Shown: positions 25,381 to 34,429 of the stretch, one piece after another
How positions within the stretch are numbered: the stretch's first letter is position 1
How the letters are laid out: every line of letters begins with the position of its first letter
From: Tabrizicola flagellatus
Lineage (GTDB): Bacteria > Pseudomonadota > Alphaproteobacteria > Rhodobacterales > Rhodobacteraceae
DNA: 64,000 nucleotides
Direction: 5' to 3'
NCBI RefSeq assembly: GCF_008271465.1
Contig: NZ_VMDU01000002.1
Span: 1 to 64,000 of the forward strand
Notes under the pieces: generated by a model
Databases searched by the model: none
Seen by the model: the letters and a program-made list of their open reading frames with translations, nothing else
What the model was told of the DNA's origin: nothing
Translations under genes and position numbers: made by a program

Positions 25381-26265
25381 ATGCTGAAGCTTTCGGGGGT
25401 TCTGCCTGCGCTTGTGACGCCATTCGACCGCACCGGCGCCATCGACTTCGTTGCCTTTGGGCGGCACCTCGACAGCCTGCGCGCGGCCGGCGTATCGGGT
25501 TGGGTGCCGTGCGGCTCGTCGGGCGAGTACAATCTGCTGACCGATGCCGAACGCGACAGCGTGCTGACCTTCGTCCGGGACCAGGCCCGCCCCGGCGAGC
25601 TGCTGATCGCCGGCACCAATGCGCCCTCGACCGCCGGGGTGATCGCCAATACGCGCCGCGCCAGGGAACTCGGTTATCATGCCGTCCTTCTGGCCGTGCC
25701 CTTCTACACCAGGCCGACCCAGGCCGAGATCATCCACCACTTCGAGACCGTGGCCTCGGCCACCGACATGGACATCGTTCTGTATTCCTACCCCGGCAAG
25801 GACGGAGTCGAGATCGGCTACGAGGCGCTGGATGCGCTGGCCGACAATCCCCGGATCATCGCGATCAAGGAAAGCTCGGGCGTCCTGCAGCGGGCCATCG
25901 GCATCTCGACGCGCTATGCGGGCCGTATCCAGCTGGTGTCGGGATCGGACGACATCGCCTGGGATTTCATGCAGTGGGGTGCCGATGCCTGGATCTGCGG
26001 GCCGGCCAACTGCATGGCAAGACCCGTCTGCGAAATGGACGCGGCGTTCCGCAGGGGCGACCATGCGCGCGCCAAGGAGATCATGCAGGTGGTCTGGCCG
26101 GCGATGAACGTGCTGGAATCCGGCAAGTTCGTGCAGAAGCTGAAATACGGCTGCGAGCTTCAGGGCAACCCGGTCGGCGACTGCCGCATGCCGTTCGGTC
26201 CGCTGACCGACGCCGAAAAGGCCGAATTCGCCGCCGCCATGCAGCCGATCCTGGCCTGGGCCTAG
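25381..26265 (+). CDS. Dihydrodipicolinate-synthase-family lyase, HypD-like (pyrroline-4-hydroxy-2-carboxylate deaminase type)
   Basis: A 294-residue class I aldolase-fold enzyme. It has the Schiff-base Lys163 in IIAIKESSG, Tyr135 in LYSYPGK and the GSSGEY motif at 45-50. The C-terminus (WPAMNVLESGKFVQKLKYGCELQGNPVG) resembles the deaminase of hydroxyproline catabolism, which converts delta1-pyrroline-4-hydroxy-2-carboxylate to 2-oxoglutarate semialdehyde. Its neighbours, a GntR regulator and a D-hydroxyproline-oxidase-like flavoprotein, support this. Another member of this broad family remains possible. AAAGGAC precedes the start. Confidence 0.8.
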   Translation: MLKLSGVLPALVTPFDRTGAIDFVAFGRHLDSLRAAGVSGWVPCGSSGEYNLLTDAERDSVLTFVRDQARPGELLIAGTNAPSTAGVIANTRRARELGYHAVLLAVPFYTRPTQAEIIHHFETVASATDMDIVLYSYPGKDGVEIGYEALDALADNPRIIAIKESSGVLQRAIGISTRYAGRIQLVSGSDDIAWDFMQWGADAWICGPANCMARPVCEMDAAFRRGDHARAKEIMQVVWPAMNVLESGKFVQKLKYGCELQGNPVGDCRMPFGPLTDAEKAEFAAAMQPILAWA

Positions 26266-26268
26266 GTC

Positions 26269-27501
26269 ATGGCGACCGTCGTTGTCGGCGCCGGAATCAT
26301 CGGCACCGCCATCGCGCATGACCTTCAGCGGCGCGGTCGGCAGGTTGTGCTGGTCGACCGCGACGCACCGGGACGGGGCGCCTCTTTCGGCAACATGGCC
26401 TCGATTGCGGTGACCGAGTTCATGCCGGCCTCCCGCCCCTCTGTCTGGAAACAGATCCCGGGCTGGATGCTGGACCCCGAGGGCCCGGTCCGGGTTCGAC
26501 CATCCTACATGCCAAGGCTTGCGCCCTGGTTCCTGCGCTTTCTTGCCGCGTCGCGTCCCTCCAGGCTGCGCGAGCTGGAAGCACAGGGCGCCGCGCTCTG
26601 TGGTCGCGCTCTGGACGACACGCTCGACCTGCTGCGCGACACCGGCCTGTCCGACCAGATCAGCGACGAGGGGTGCCTGTCGCTTTACGCTGATGAGGCT
26701 GAGTTCAGGACCGACCGCGACCACATCGAACTGCTTGAACGGTTCGGTTTCCCGCACGAGGTCATCGGTCGCCAGGCGATCCGCCCGCTGGAGCCGGCGC
26801 TTTCGGACAAGGTCGGCATGGCGGTCCTCTTTCCGCAGAACCGGTCGATGAAGGATCCCTACGGTCTGGTGCTGGCCCTGGCCAGTCGGTTCGTCGGCCT
26901 TGGCGGACGGATCGAACGGGGCGACGTCGTGGGTTTCAACCGGTCCGACCGGATGCGCGAGGTGGCGCTGGGGGGCGGGCGCCATCTGCCCGCGGACGAG
27001 GTCGTCATCTGCGCCGGGGCCCATTCCGGCAGGCTGGCAAAGTCTCTGGGCGAGCCGATCCCGATGGAAACCGAGCGTGGCTATCACACGCAGATCATGG
27101 CGCCCGGCATCGGGCTGCGACATTCGATCATCTGGCCCGCAAAGGCCTTCATGGTGACACCCACATCGGGCGGCATCCGTGTCGGCGGCACGGTAGAGAT
27201 GGCCGGTCTCGATGCCGCGCCCGACTACCGCCGGTCAAAGGTCACGGTCAGGCGTGCGCAGGAGGCATTGCCGAATCTGCGCTGCGAGGACTTCAGCGAA
27301 TGGATGGGCCACCGTCCCGCCCTGCCGGACACGATTCCGATCCTGTCGGCCAGTGCCCGCACGAAGGGCCTTTTCTACGCCACCGGACACGGGCATCTTG
27401 GACTGACTCTGGCCGCCACCACGGCTCGGCTGATGGGGGACCTGATCACGGGGAAGCGGCCTCCGATCGATCTCCATCCCTACCGGATCAACCGTTACTG
27501 A
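26269..27501 (+). CDS. FAD-dependent D-amino acid oxidoreductase, HypO-like
   Basis: A 410-residue DadA/glycine-oxidase-fold flavoprotein. It has the N-terminal dinucleotide motif VVVGAGIIGTAIAHDLQ and the C-terminal GLFYATGHGHLGLTLAATTARLM segment. The stretch FGNMASIAVTEFMPASRPSVW resembles cis-4-hydroxy-D-proline oxidases (HypO) of rhizobia. It would oxidise a D-imino or D-amino acid to the substrate of the HypD-like enzyme. It starts three bases after that gene's stop codon. No hydroxyproline 2-epimerase gene is seen in the window. Confidence 0.8.
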   Translation: MATVVVGAGIIGTAIAHDLQRRGRQVVLVDRDAPGRGASFGNMASIAVTEFMPASRPSVWKQIPGWMLDPEGPVRVRPSYMPRLAPWFLRFLAASRPSRLRELEAQGAALCGRALDDTLDLLRDTGLSDQISDEGCLSLYADEAEFRTDRDHIELLERFGFPHEVIGRQAIRPLEPALSDKVGMAVLFPQNRSMKDPYGLVLALASRFVGLGGRIERGDVVGFNRSDRMREVALGGGRHLPADEVVICAGAHSGRLAKSLGEPIPMETERGYHTQIMAPGIGLRHSIIWPAKAFMVTPTSGGIRVGGTVEMAGLDAAPDYRRSKVTVRRAQEALPNLRCEDFSEWMGHRPALPDTIPILSASARTKGLFYATGHGHLGLTLAATTARLMGDLITGKRPPIDLHPYRINRY

Positions 27502-27511
27502 GGATCGCACA

Positions 27512-28210
27512 ATGACCCGCAAGGTTTGCATCGTCACCGGAGGTGGGCGAGGTATTGGCGCCGCTGTCGCCCGCGAGATGCATGCGCGCGGATACGCGCT
27601 GGTGCTGATGTCGCCGTCCGACTCCTGCGAGACCCTGGCCGCCGAACTGGGCGGAGTGGCCCGGCGTGGGGTCGCGCAAAGCGCCGAGGATCTGAAGGCG
27701 CTGGTCGATCTGGCGATGTCCACATATGGACGGATCGACTCTGTCCTCAATCATACCGGCCATCCGCCGAAGGGCGACCTTCTGTCCATCCCCGACGAAG
27801 GCTGGATGCTCGCGCATGACATGATCCTGGCCTCGGTCATCCGAATGGCCCGTCTGGTCACTCCGGTCATGGAGCAGCAGAAGGGCGGATCCATCGTCAA
27901 CATCACCACCTATGCCAGTCACGAACCTTCGCTGTGGTTCCCGGCCTCCTGCACCTACCGGGCCGCCGTCTCGACCTTCACCAAGCTCTACTCCGACCGC
28001 TATGGGCCGTCCAACATCCGGATGAACTGCCTGGCGCCCGGCTTCACCGACAGTCTCGACGTGGCAAGGTATGGCGAGCTTGCGGCGCTGAAACGCATCG
28101 GGACCGTGCAGGAGCAGGCCAAGGCGGCGGCGTTCCTGCTGACCGATGACGGCAGCTATGTCACGGGTCAGACGCTGCGCGTCGATGGCGGCCTGACAAG
28201 GTCGGTCTGA
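27512..28210 (+). CDS. SDR-family protein with non-canonical active site
   Basis: A 232-residue short-chain dehydrogenase fold protein. It has a normal nucleotide site (TGGGRGIGAAVAREM) and C-terminal DDGSYVTGQTLRVDGG. The catalytic region is unusual: after NITTYASHEPSLWFPASCT comes YRAAVSTFTKL in place of YxxxK, so the Lys is not at the usual place, and Thr residues replace the usual Ser. It may be inactive as a classical dehydrogenase, use a shifted Lys, or be a structural partner. It follows the HypO-like gene by ten bases. Confidence 0.8.
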   Translation: MTRKVCIVTGGGRGIGAAVAREMHARGYALVLMSPSDSCETLAAELGGVARRGVAQSAEDLKALVDLAMSTYGRIDSVLNHTGHPPKGDLLSIPDEGWMLAHDMILASVIRMARLVTPVMEQQKGGSIVNITTYASHEPSLWFPASCTYRAAVSTFTKLYSDRYGPSNIRMNCLAPGFTDSLDVARYGELAALKRIGTVQEQAKAAAFLLTDDGSYVTGQTLRVDGGLTRSV

Positions 28211-28228
28211 CAGGGCGGCGAGCCGGCC

Positions 28229-29254
28229 TCATGCGGCGGGCGTGAAGTCGAACCGCATGATGTGACGATAGGTCTGGCCCGGATCCAGCCGTGCCGGCGG
28301 AAACTGCGGCATGTTGGGCGAATTCGGGAACCGCTGGGTTTCCGCCGCAAAGCCGGCAAAGCGCGGATAGCGCGCGCCAGCCTTGCCGGGCGTGCCATCG
28401 AAATGCGCTCCCGTGTAAAGCTGGAGGCCCGGTTCGGTCGTGTCCAGCCGCATCTGGCGGCCCGAGACCGGATCAAGGGCTCTTAGGCAGGGACGCAGGC
28501 CCGTCGCATCGGTGGCGGCGGAAAGGCAGAAATTGTGGTCAAAGCCACCGGGTCCGGGCATCCGGTCCCCCACCTTGCGCAGGCGGCGGAAATCGAACGG
28601 AGTATCCGCGACCGCGCGGACTTCTCCGGTAGGGATCAGATGATCATCCACCGGCAGGTAGTGCGCGGCCTCGATCTGCAATTCCTGCCCCAGCACATCG
28701 CCGGAACCCTGACCGGCCAGGTTGAAGTAGGCATGATTGACCAGGTTCACCATGGTCGGGGCATCGGTCGCGGCCTCCATGGTGATGACCAGATGCAATC
28801 CCTCGACCCGGTAGGTCACCTTCGCGTCCAGAGCGCCGGGATAGCCCATTTCACCCGCAGGTGAGGTCACGGTCAGAACGGCATGGCTGTCGGAAACGTC
28901 CTCGATCCGCCAGTGCTTCGTGTCCAGTCCCGAACGACCGCCGTGCAGGTGCTGGTCGCCCTCGTTGCGGTCCAACTGGACCGGACGCCCGTCCAGGATG
29001 AACCGACCGCCCGCGATCCGGTTCGAGTATCTCCCGCAGGTCGCCCCGAGATAACCGCCACGGTCCCGCCAGTCCGACAGGACATCGAACCCCAGGACCA
29101 CATCCGCCAGCACGCCCCTGCGATCCGGCACCCAAAGCGCCACGAGGCGTGCGCCATAGGTCAGGATGTCGGCCTTCAGCCCGTGGGAGCCCGTCAGACT
29201 GATGCGCCGGACGTCCTGGCCGTCGATCTGCCCGGCGCTGGTGATGCTGGACAT
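28229..29254 (-). CDS. Aldose 1-epimerase
   Basis: A 341-residue mutarotase of normal length. The beta-sandwich family motifs are present: GATCGRYSNRIAGGRF, the catalytic His in VNLVNHAYFNLAG, GFDHNF and the C-terminal catalytic Glu in GFAAETQRFPNSPN. It equilibrates sugar anomers so that the cytoplasmic sugar dehydrogenase gets its preferred form. It starts three bases after the semialdehyde dehydrogenase gene ends and is last in the minus-strand arabinose operon. Confidence 0.92.
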   Translation of the reverse strand: MSSITSAGQIDGQDVRRISLTGSHGLKADILTYGARLVALWVPDRRGVLADVVLGFDVLSDWRDRGGYLGATCGRYSNRIAGGRFILDGRPVQLDRNEGDQHLHGGRSGLDTKHWRIEDVSDSHAVLTVTSPAGEMGYPGALDAKVTYRVEGLHLVITMEAATDAPTMVNLVNHAYFNLAGQGSGDVLGQELQIEAAHYLPVDDHLIPTGEVRAVADTPFDFRRLRKVGDRMPGPGGFDHNFCLSAATDATGLRPCLRALDPVSGRQMRLDTTEPGLQLYTGAHFDGTPGKAGARYPRFAGFAAETQRFPNSPNMPQFPPARLDPGQTYRHIMRFDFTPAA

Positions 29255-29256
29255 TG

Positions 29257-30765
29257 CTAGTGCGCCCAATCCTGCGGCAACAGCGCATCCGGCATGTTCT
29301 GGTAGGCGACGGGCCGCAGCCAGCGCCGGATCGACAGGGTGCCGACCGAGGTCGCGCCGAAATTGGTGCTGGCCGGGTAGGGGCCACCGTGGACCTGCGC
29401 ATCCACGACCTCGACCCCGGTCGGAAAGCCATTGGCAAGAATCCGTCCGGCCTTCCGCTCGAGCACCGGCATCAGGCTGTGCGCAAGGTCCATGTCCGCA
29501 TCGTCGAGGTGCAGCGTGCAGGTCAGTTGCCCTTGCAGACTCCGCGCGACGGCCTGCATCTCGGCGGCATGACGCACCCGGACGATCAGTCCGAGCGGCC
29601 CGAAGACCTCTTCGGCCAGCATGTGGTCGGCCAGCCAGTCCGCGCCGGAAACCTCGAAGAGATAGGGTGTGGCATTGCGCAGGTCGCACATCGTGGTCAG
29701 CACGGCACGCACCCCGGTGCCGGCGGCCACGCGGTCGCGGCCTGCCCGGAAGGCCTCGGCAATGCCATCGGTCAGCATGGTCTGCGGGCCGACGGCGCCC
29801 ACGGCCTCCTTCGCTGCTGCCACGAAGGCATCGGCCTCGGCACCGTCGATCACCACGGCGATGCCGGGATTGGTGCAGAACTGCCCGGCGCCAAGCGTCA
29901 GCGAGCCGGCCCAGCCCTTCGCGATCGCCTCGCCGCGCGCGGCAAGGGCAGCGGGCAACAGGAACATCGGATTGACCGACACCAACTCGCCGAAGAAGGG
30001 GATCGGCTCCGGCCGCGCGGCGCACAGGTTGAACAGCGCCCGGCCTCCGGCAAGCGATCCGGTGAAGCCGACCGCCTTGATGAAGGGATGCTGCACCAGC
30101 GCCTCGCCGACATCGCGCTTGCCACCCTGCACCAGGCTGAAGGTGCCGCGCGGCATGTCACAGGCCTGAATGGCGGCAAGGATGGCCTGGGCGACGATCT
30201 CTCCGGTTCCCGGATGGGCGGAATGGCCCTTTACCACCACCGGGCAGCCGGCCGCCAGCGCCGAGGCCGTGTCGCCGCCCGCCACCGAAAAGGCGAGCGG
30301 GAAGTTCGAGGCCCCGAATACCGCAACCGGGCCGATGGGCCGCTGGATCAGTTTCAGATCGGGGCGCGGCAGCGGCTGCCGGTCGGGCAGCGCCGGATCG
30401 TGGCGCCGGTCCAGCCAGTCGTCCTTCAGGATATGGCTGGCAAACAGCCGCAACTGCATCGTGGTCCGGCCCCGCTCGCCCTCCAGCCGTGCGGCGGGCA
30501 AGCCGGTCTCCTGAGTGCCGATCTCGGTGATCTGGGCGCCCCGGGCCTCGATCTCGTCGGCGATCCGGTTCAGGAAGGCCGCACGACCCGCGCGGGACAC
30601 GGCGGAGTAGTCGGCGAACGCTGCCTCGGCCGCCTCGCAGGCCGCCTCGACGTGGGCGGGGGTTCCGGTTGCGAAGCTGTGCGCCGGGCCGTGGGCCGGC
30701 GACGACTGGAACGACTGGGCGGAACCCACCCATTCACCCGCGATCAGGTGCTTTCCTGTCAGCAT
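29257..30765 (-). CDS. 2-Oxoglutarate semialdehyde dehydrogenase (KGSADH type)
   Basis: A 502-residue aldehyde dehydrogenase. Nucleophile Cys is in LTLGAGQFCTNPG and general-base Glu in PIPFFGELVSVNPMF. The N-terminal SAQSFQSSPA and the motif PIGPVAVFGASNFPLAFSVAGGDTASALAAGCPVVVKGHSAHPGT mark the group that oxidises 2-oxoglutarate semialdehyde to 2-oxoglutarate. It is the last step of non-phosphorylative arabinose breakdown and also of hydroxyproline breakdown, both of which have modules beside it. GGGAGG precedes the start. Confidence 0.88.
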   Translation of the reverse strand: MLTGKHLIAGEWVGSAQSFQSSPAHGPAHSFATGTPAHVEAACEAAEAAFADYSAVSRAGRAAFLNRIADEIEARGAQITEIGTQETGLPAARLEGERGRTTMQLRLFASHILKDDWLDRRHDPALPDRQPLPRPDLKLIQRPIGPVAVFGASNFPLAFSVAGGDTASALAAGCPVVVKGHSAHPGTGEIVAQAILAAIQACDMPRGTFSLVQGGKRDVGEALVQHPFIKAVGFTGSLAGGRALFNLCAARPEPIPFFGELVSVNPMFLLPAALAARGEAIAKGWAGSLTLGAGQFCTNPGIAVVIDGAEADAFVAAAKEAVGAVGPQTMLTDGIAEAFRAGRDRVAAGTGVRAVLTTMCDLRNATPYLFEVSGADWLADHMLAEEVFGPLGLIVRVRHAAEMQAVARSLQGQLTCTLHLDDADMDLAHSLMPVLERKAGRILANGFPTGVEVVDAQVHGGPYPASTNFGATSVGTLSIRRWLRPVAYQNMPDALLPQDWAH

Positions 30766-30776
30766 GGGAACCTCCC

Positions 30777-31697
30777 TCAGAAGTCGAAGGCGGCGGTCGT
30801 TACCCGCTCGCCAAGGGTCAGCGCATCGGCAACATGGACCATCGGGGCAAGGTCCACCTCGCTTTCGCCCCGGCGCACCAGATCCGCCATTCGGGCATAA
30901 AGCGCCGGGTATTCGCCCATGATCGAGTTTTCCCCAGCCATCGGTTTGCCGTCGATTTCCAGAACATTGCCGCCCATGCGCAACGCAAGCTCGCCCCGGT
31001 CGGTCTGGACGCTGATGTCCCAGGTCTGCGGACCCTCTTGCCGCCAGTCGAAATCGGCCGTGACATTGCCGGTGAAGGTCAGCTGTGCCGCGATGGGTGT
31101 CTGACGGTTGGCCGGAAACTCCAGCCGCGCCTTCGTCAGGTGGACAGGCTGCGGCAGGATCTCGGTCAGGATGGAAAGGGCGTTGATGCCGGGGTCGAAG
31201 ACGCCCATCCCGCCGGGCTCAAACACCCAGTCCTGGCCGGGGTGCCATTTGCGCACGTCCTCGCGCCAGGTGATGTGGGCCTCGTGCACCGCCTTGTCGG
31301 CGAGCCAGGCCTTCGCCGGGGCGACGGCATGGGCCATGCGGCTGTGCCAGGTGGCATAGAGTGTCAGGCCCCGGTCGCGTGCCAGAGCCTGAAGCTCATG
31401 CACCTCGGCCAGGGTGGCGCCGGGGGGCTTCTCCAGCATCACATGCCTCCCGGCCAGAAGCGCGGCCTCGGCATAGTCGAAGCGCGGGACGGGGGGCAGA
31501 CACAACGACACCACGGGCACGTCCGGGCGTTCCGCGAGGAAGGCCGCGAAGTCGGTGAAGGCCGGCACCCCGGGAACGCTGCCCTTGCGGCTGACGGTTG
31601 CGGCAAGTTTCCAGTCGGGGCTGGCCGCGATCGCTGGAACGTGCTGGTCCAGAGCGATCTTGCCGATGCCGACCAGAGCGACCTTCAAGCGGGCCAT
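30777..31697 (-). CDS. L-Arabinose/D-galactose 1-dehydrogenase (Gfo/Idh/MocA family)
   Basis: A 306-residue NAD(P)-dependent sugar dehydrogenase. N-terminal ALVGIGKIALDQHVPAIAASP, the EKPPGATLAEV segment, ATWHSRMAHAV and EDVRKWHPGQDWVFEPGGMGVFDPGINALSI (catalytic Asp and Asn) closely follow the L-arabinose 1-dehydrogenase of Azospirillum. It makes L-arabinono-lactone (or galactono-lactone). No lactonase gene is in the operon, so hydrolysis must be spontaneous or encoded elsewhere. The start codon overlaps the stop of the dehydratase gene. Confidence 0.88.
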   Translation of the reverse strand: MARLKVALVGIGKIALDQHVPAIAASPDWKLAATVSRKGSVPGVPAFTDFAAFLAERPDVPVVSLCLPPVPRFDYAEAALLAGRHVMLEKPPGATLAEVHELQALARDRGLTLYATWHSRMAHAVAPAKAWLADKAVHEAHITWREDVRKWHPGQDWVFEPGGMGVFDPGINALSILTEILPQPVHLTKARLEFPANRQTPIAAQLTFTGNVTADFDWRQEGPQTWDISVQTDRGELALRMGGNVLEIDGKPMAGENSIMGEYPALYARMADLVRRGESEVDLAPMVHVADALTLGERVTTAAFDF

Positions 31698-33442
31698 CAG
31701 TGGCTCTCCCGCGCGACGGCGTTGCCGCGGCACCCGACCAGGAAGTCCATGTCGGCGCCCTTGTCGGCGCCCTGCACATGGTCGTGGTAGAGCTTGGCAT
31801 AGCCCGAGGCAGGAGGCTCCACCGCCGGCTTCCAGGCGGCAAGACGGGCCTTCAGCTCCGCCTCGGGAATGTCCAGATGCAGGCGGCGGTTCTCGACATC
31901 CAGTTCGATCATGTCGCCGTTGCGGACCACGGCCAGCGGGCCACCGCGCGCAGCCTCGGGGCTAGTGTGCAGCACGACCGTGCCGTAGGCGGTGCCGGAC
32001 ATGCGCGCATCCGAGATGCGGACCATGTCGGTTATTCCCTTGCGCAGCACTTTGGGCGGCAGGCCCATGTTGCCGACCTCGGCCATGCCGGGATAGCCGC
32101 GCGGGCCGCAATTCTTCAGCACCATCACGCAGGTCTCGTCGATGTCGAGGCTTTCGTCCTCGATCTTCGCCTTGTAGTCGTCGATGTCCTCGAAGACGAC
32201 CGCGCGGCCTCGGTGCTTCATCAGGGCAGGGGTGGCGGCCGAGGGCTTCAGGACCGCGCCGTCGGGGGCGAGGTTGCCCTTGACCACCACGATCCCGCCC
32301 GACTGGGTCAGCGCCTTTTCGGCCGGAAGGATCACGTCGTCGTTGTGGATGCGGGCGTCCTTGACCTCGTCCCAGATCGGCCCGCCACTGACCGTCAATG
32401 CGTCCTTGTTCAGCAACCCCGCCTCGCCCAGACGCTTGATGACCGCCGGCAGACCGCCGGCATAGAAGAACTCCTCCATCAGGTATTTGCCCGAGGGCAT
32501 CAGGTTGACGATGGTCGGCACGTCGCGGCCCCAGTCGTCCCAGTCGTTGAGCGTGAGGTCGATGCCGCAGCGGCCGGCGATGGCCAGGAGGTGGATCACC
32601 GCGTTGGTCGAGCCGCCGATTGCGGCGTTGGTGCGGATCGCGTTCTGGAAGGCCTCGCGGGTCAGGATATGGGATGGCCGGAGGTCGTCCTTCACCATCT
32701 GCACGATGCGCCGCCCGGTCAGCTGCGCCATGACCCGACGGCGGCTGTCCACCGCGGGGATCGCCGCGTTGCCGGACAGCGTCATGCCCAGCGCTTCGGC
32801 CATGGAGGCCATGGTGGAGGCCGTGCCCATCGTGTTACACGATCCGGGCGAGCGGGACATCGAGGCCTCGGCCTCGACGAATTCCTCGGCGGTCATCTCG
32901 CCCGCCTTCACCGCCTCGGAGAACTTCCACAGATGCGTGCCCGAGCCGACGCGCTCCCCCCGGAAATAGCCGTTCAGCATCGGCCCGCCGGAGACCATGA
33001 TGGTGGGCAGATCGACCGAGGCCGCACCCATCAGCAACGACGGCGTGGTCTTGTCGCAGCCGACAAGGCAGACGACGCCGTCCATCATCTGACCACGGAT
33101 CGTCTCCTCGACCGCCATTGCGGCGAGGTTGCGGAACATCATCGCGGTCGGACGAAATGCGCTTTCAGAGACCGAGAACACCGGCACGATGATCGGGAAG
33201 CCGCCGGCCTCGTAAACCCCATGCTTCACCCGCTCGGCCAGGTCGTTCAGGTGCGCGTTGCAGGGATTCGCCTCGCTGAAGGTGTTCAGGATGCCGATGA
33301 CCGGACGTCCGTCGAACAGGTCGGCGGGGAGACCCTGGTTCTTCATCCACGAGCGGTGGTAGATCGCATCCTTCGAGGTGCCGGAGAACCATTCCTGCGA
33401 CCGCAGCTTGCGCGGCCAGGGGGCGGGTTTGAAGCTGGACAT
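31697..33442 (-). CDS. L-Arabinonate dehydratase (IlvD/Edd family)
   Basis: A 581-residue 2Fe-2S dehydratase. Cluster cysteines are C61 (NPCNAHL), C129 (VGCDKTTPSLLMGA) and C202 (GSCNTMGTAST), matching the spacing of Rhizobium L-arabinonate dehydratase. The C-terminal ISDARMSGTAYGTVVLHTSPEA is the sugar-acid type and not the IlvD type. It converts L-arabinonate to 2-keto-3-deoxy-arabinonate. The start at 33442 gives the family N-terminus (SSFKPAPWPRKLRSQEW). Confidence 0.92.
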   Translation of the reverse strand: MSSFKPAPWPRKLRSQEWFSGTSKDAIYHRSWMKNQGLPADLFDGRPVIGILNTFSEANPCNAHLNDLAERVKHGVYEAGGFPIIVPVFSVSESAFRPTAMMFRNLAAMAVEETIRGQMMDGVVCLVGCDKTTPSLLMGAASVDLPTIMVSGGPMLNGYFRGERVGSGTHLWKFSEAVKAGEMTAEEFVEAEASMSRSPGSCNTMGTASTMASMAEALGMTLSGNAAIPAVDSRRRVMAQLTGRRIVQMVKDDLRPSHILTREAFQNAIRTNAAIGGSTNAVIHLLAIAGRCGIDLTLNDWDDWGRDVPTIVNLMPSGKYLMEEFFYAGGLPAVIKRLGEAGLLNKDALTVSGGPIWDEVKDARIHNDDVILPAEKALTQSGGIVVVKGNLAPDGAVLKPSAATPALMKHRGRAVVFEDIDDYKAKIEDESLDIDETCVMVLKNCGPRGYPGMAEVGNMGLPPKVLRKGITDMVRISDARMSGTAYGTVVLHTSPEAARGGPLAVVRNGDMIELDVENRRLHLDIPEAELKARLAAWKPAVEPPASGYAKLYHDHVQGADKGADMDFLVGCRGNAVARESH

Positions 33443-33452
33443 CTCGGGTTCC

Positions 33453-34421
33453 TTACAGGGCTTGGACACGGGTTGCGCCGGAAGACTTCGGCGCGAAGGT
33501 CAGGGTGTTGCGAAGCGGCTGACCGAAGTCGGCAACCTCGATCTCGAAGATGTCGCCGGCCTGTGTCTTGATGCCGTCGGCAAAGGACAGGGTGGCGGTG
33601 CCGAAGTAGTGGACATGCAGGTCGCCGGGCTGGCGGAAGATCGAATACTTGAAGTGGTGGTGTTCAAGGTTCGCCAACGTGTGCGACATGTTGGCCTCGC
33701 CGCTCAGAAAAGGCTTCTCCCAGAGGGTCTTGCCGTCGCGCAGGATGCGGGAATGGCCGCGGACATCGGGGGGCAGGTCGCCCACCAGGATTTCGGGGCC
33801 GAAGGAGGCCACCCGCAGCTTGGAATGAGCAAGCCAGAGGTAGTTCACCCGCTCTGTGACATGGTCCGAGAATTCATTGCCCAGCGCCCAGCCGATCCGG
33901 TGCGGAGTGCCGTCGGGGCCGATCAGGTAGATCCCGGCGATTTCCGGTTCCTCGCCACCGTCCTCGGCGAAGCCCGGGGCTTCGAGGGCCGCACCAGGGG
34001 CGACCGCGGCATAGCCGTTGCCCTTGTAGAACCATTCGGGCTGCGCACCGACCTCGCCCGGGGCGGGGCGGCCGCCTTCCAGTCCCATGCGGAACATCTT
34101 CATGCTGTCGGTCAGGGTCTCGGCGCCTTCCAGCTTGGCATGCATCGCGTCCCGGGCGGAGGCCGAGCCAAGGTGGGTCAGCCCCGTCCCGGTCAGATGC
34201 AGATGCGCCGGGTCCGGGTGACTGACCGGCAGATCGAAGGTGGCGCGGGTCAGGTCCACTGTCTCGCCCAGCCCCCGGCGGCCGATTTCGGCGGCGATCC
34301 CCTGCCCGGACCTGATGGCCGCCTGCGCCAGTTCGTAGACCGAGGCGGTATTGCGCAGGACGCGCGCCTCGTCGCCCTGCCGGACGACCACGCCGATCCC
34401 CTTGACCGTGGACAGATGCAT
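33453..34421 (-). CDS. gguC: AraD1/GguC-family 2-keto-3-deoxy-L-arabonate dehydratase
   Basis: A 322-residue fumarylacetoacetate-hydrolase-fold protein of the AraD1 (GguC) family. Marks are FYKGNGYAAVAPGAALEAPGFAEDGGEEPEIAGIYLIG, GWALGNEFSDHVTE and HVHYFGTATLSFADGIKTQAGD. Its job in this family is dehydration of 2-keto-3-deoxy-arabonate to 2-oxoglutarate semialdehyde. It lies between the sugar permease gene and the dehydratase gene. In Agrobacterium gguC follows chvE-gguAB in the same way, so the locus is conserved. Confidence 0.9.
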   Translation of the reverse strand: MHLSTVKGIGVVVRQGDEARVLRNTASVYELAQAAIRSGQGIAAEIGRRGLGETVDLTRATFDLPVSHPDPAHLHLTGTGLTHLGSASARDAMHAKLEGAETLTDSMKMFRMGLEGGRPAPGEVGAQPEWFYKGNGYAAVAPGAALEAPGFAEDGGEEPEIAGIYLIGPDGTPHRIGWALGNEFSDHVTERVNYLWLAHSKLRVASFGPEILVGDLPPDVRGHSRILRDGKTLWEKPFLSGEANMSHTLANLEHHHFKYSIFRQPGDLHVHYFGTATLSFADGIKTQAGDIFEIEVADFGQPLRNTLTFAPKSSGATRVQAL

Positions 34422-34429
34422 GACCGATC

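Noticed and set aside
31598-33571. Long plus-strand open frame opposite the arabinonate dehydratase gene
   Set aside because: The minus-strand dehydratase is unmistakable; the opposite frame has no domain signature.
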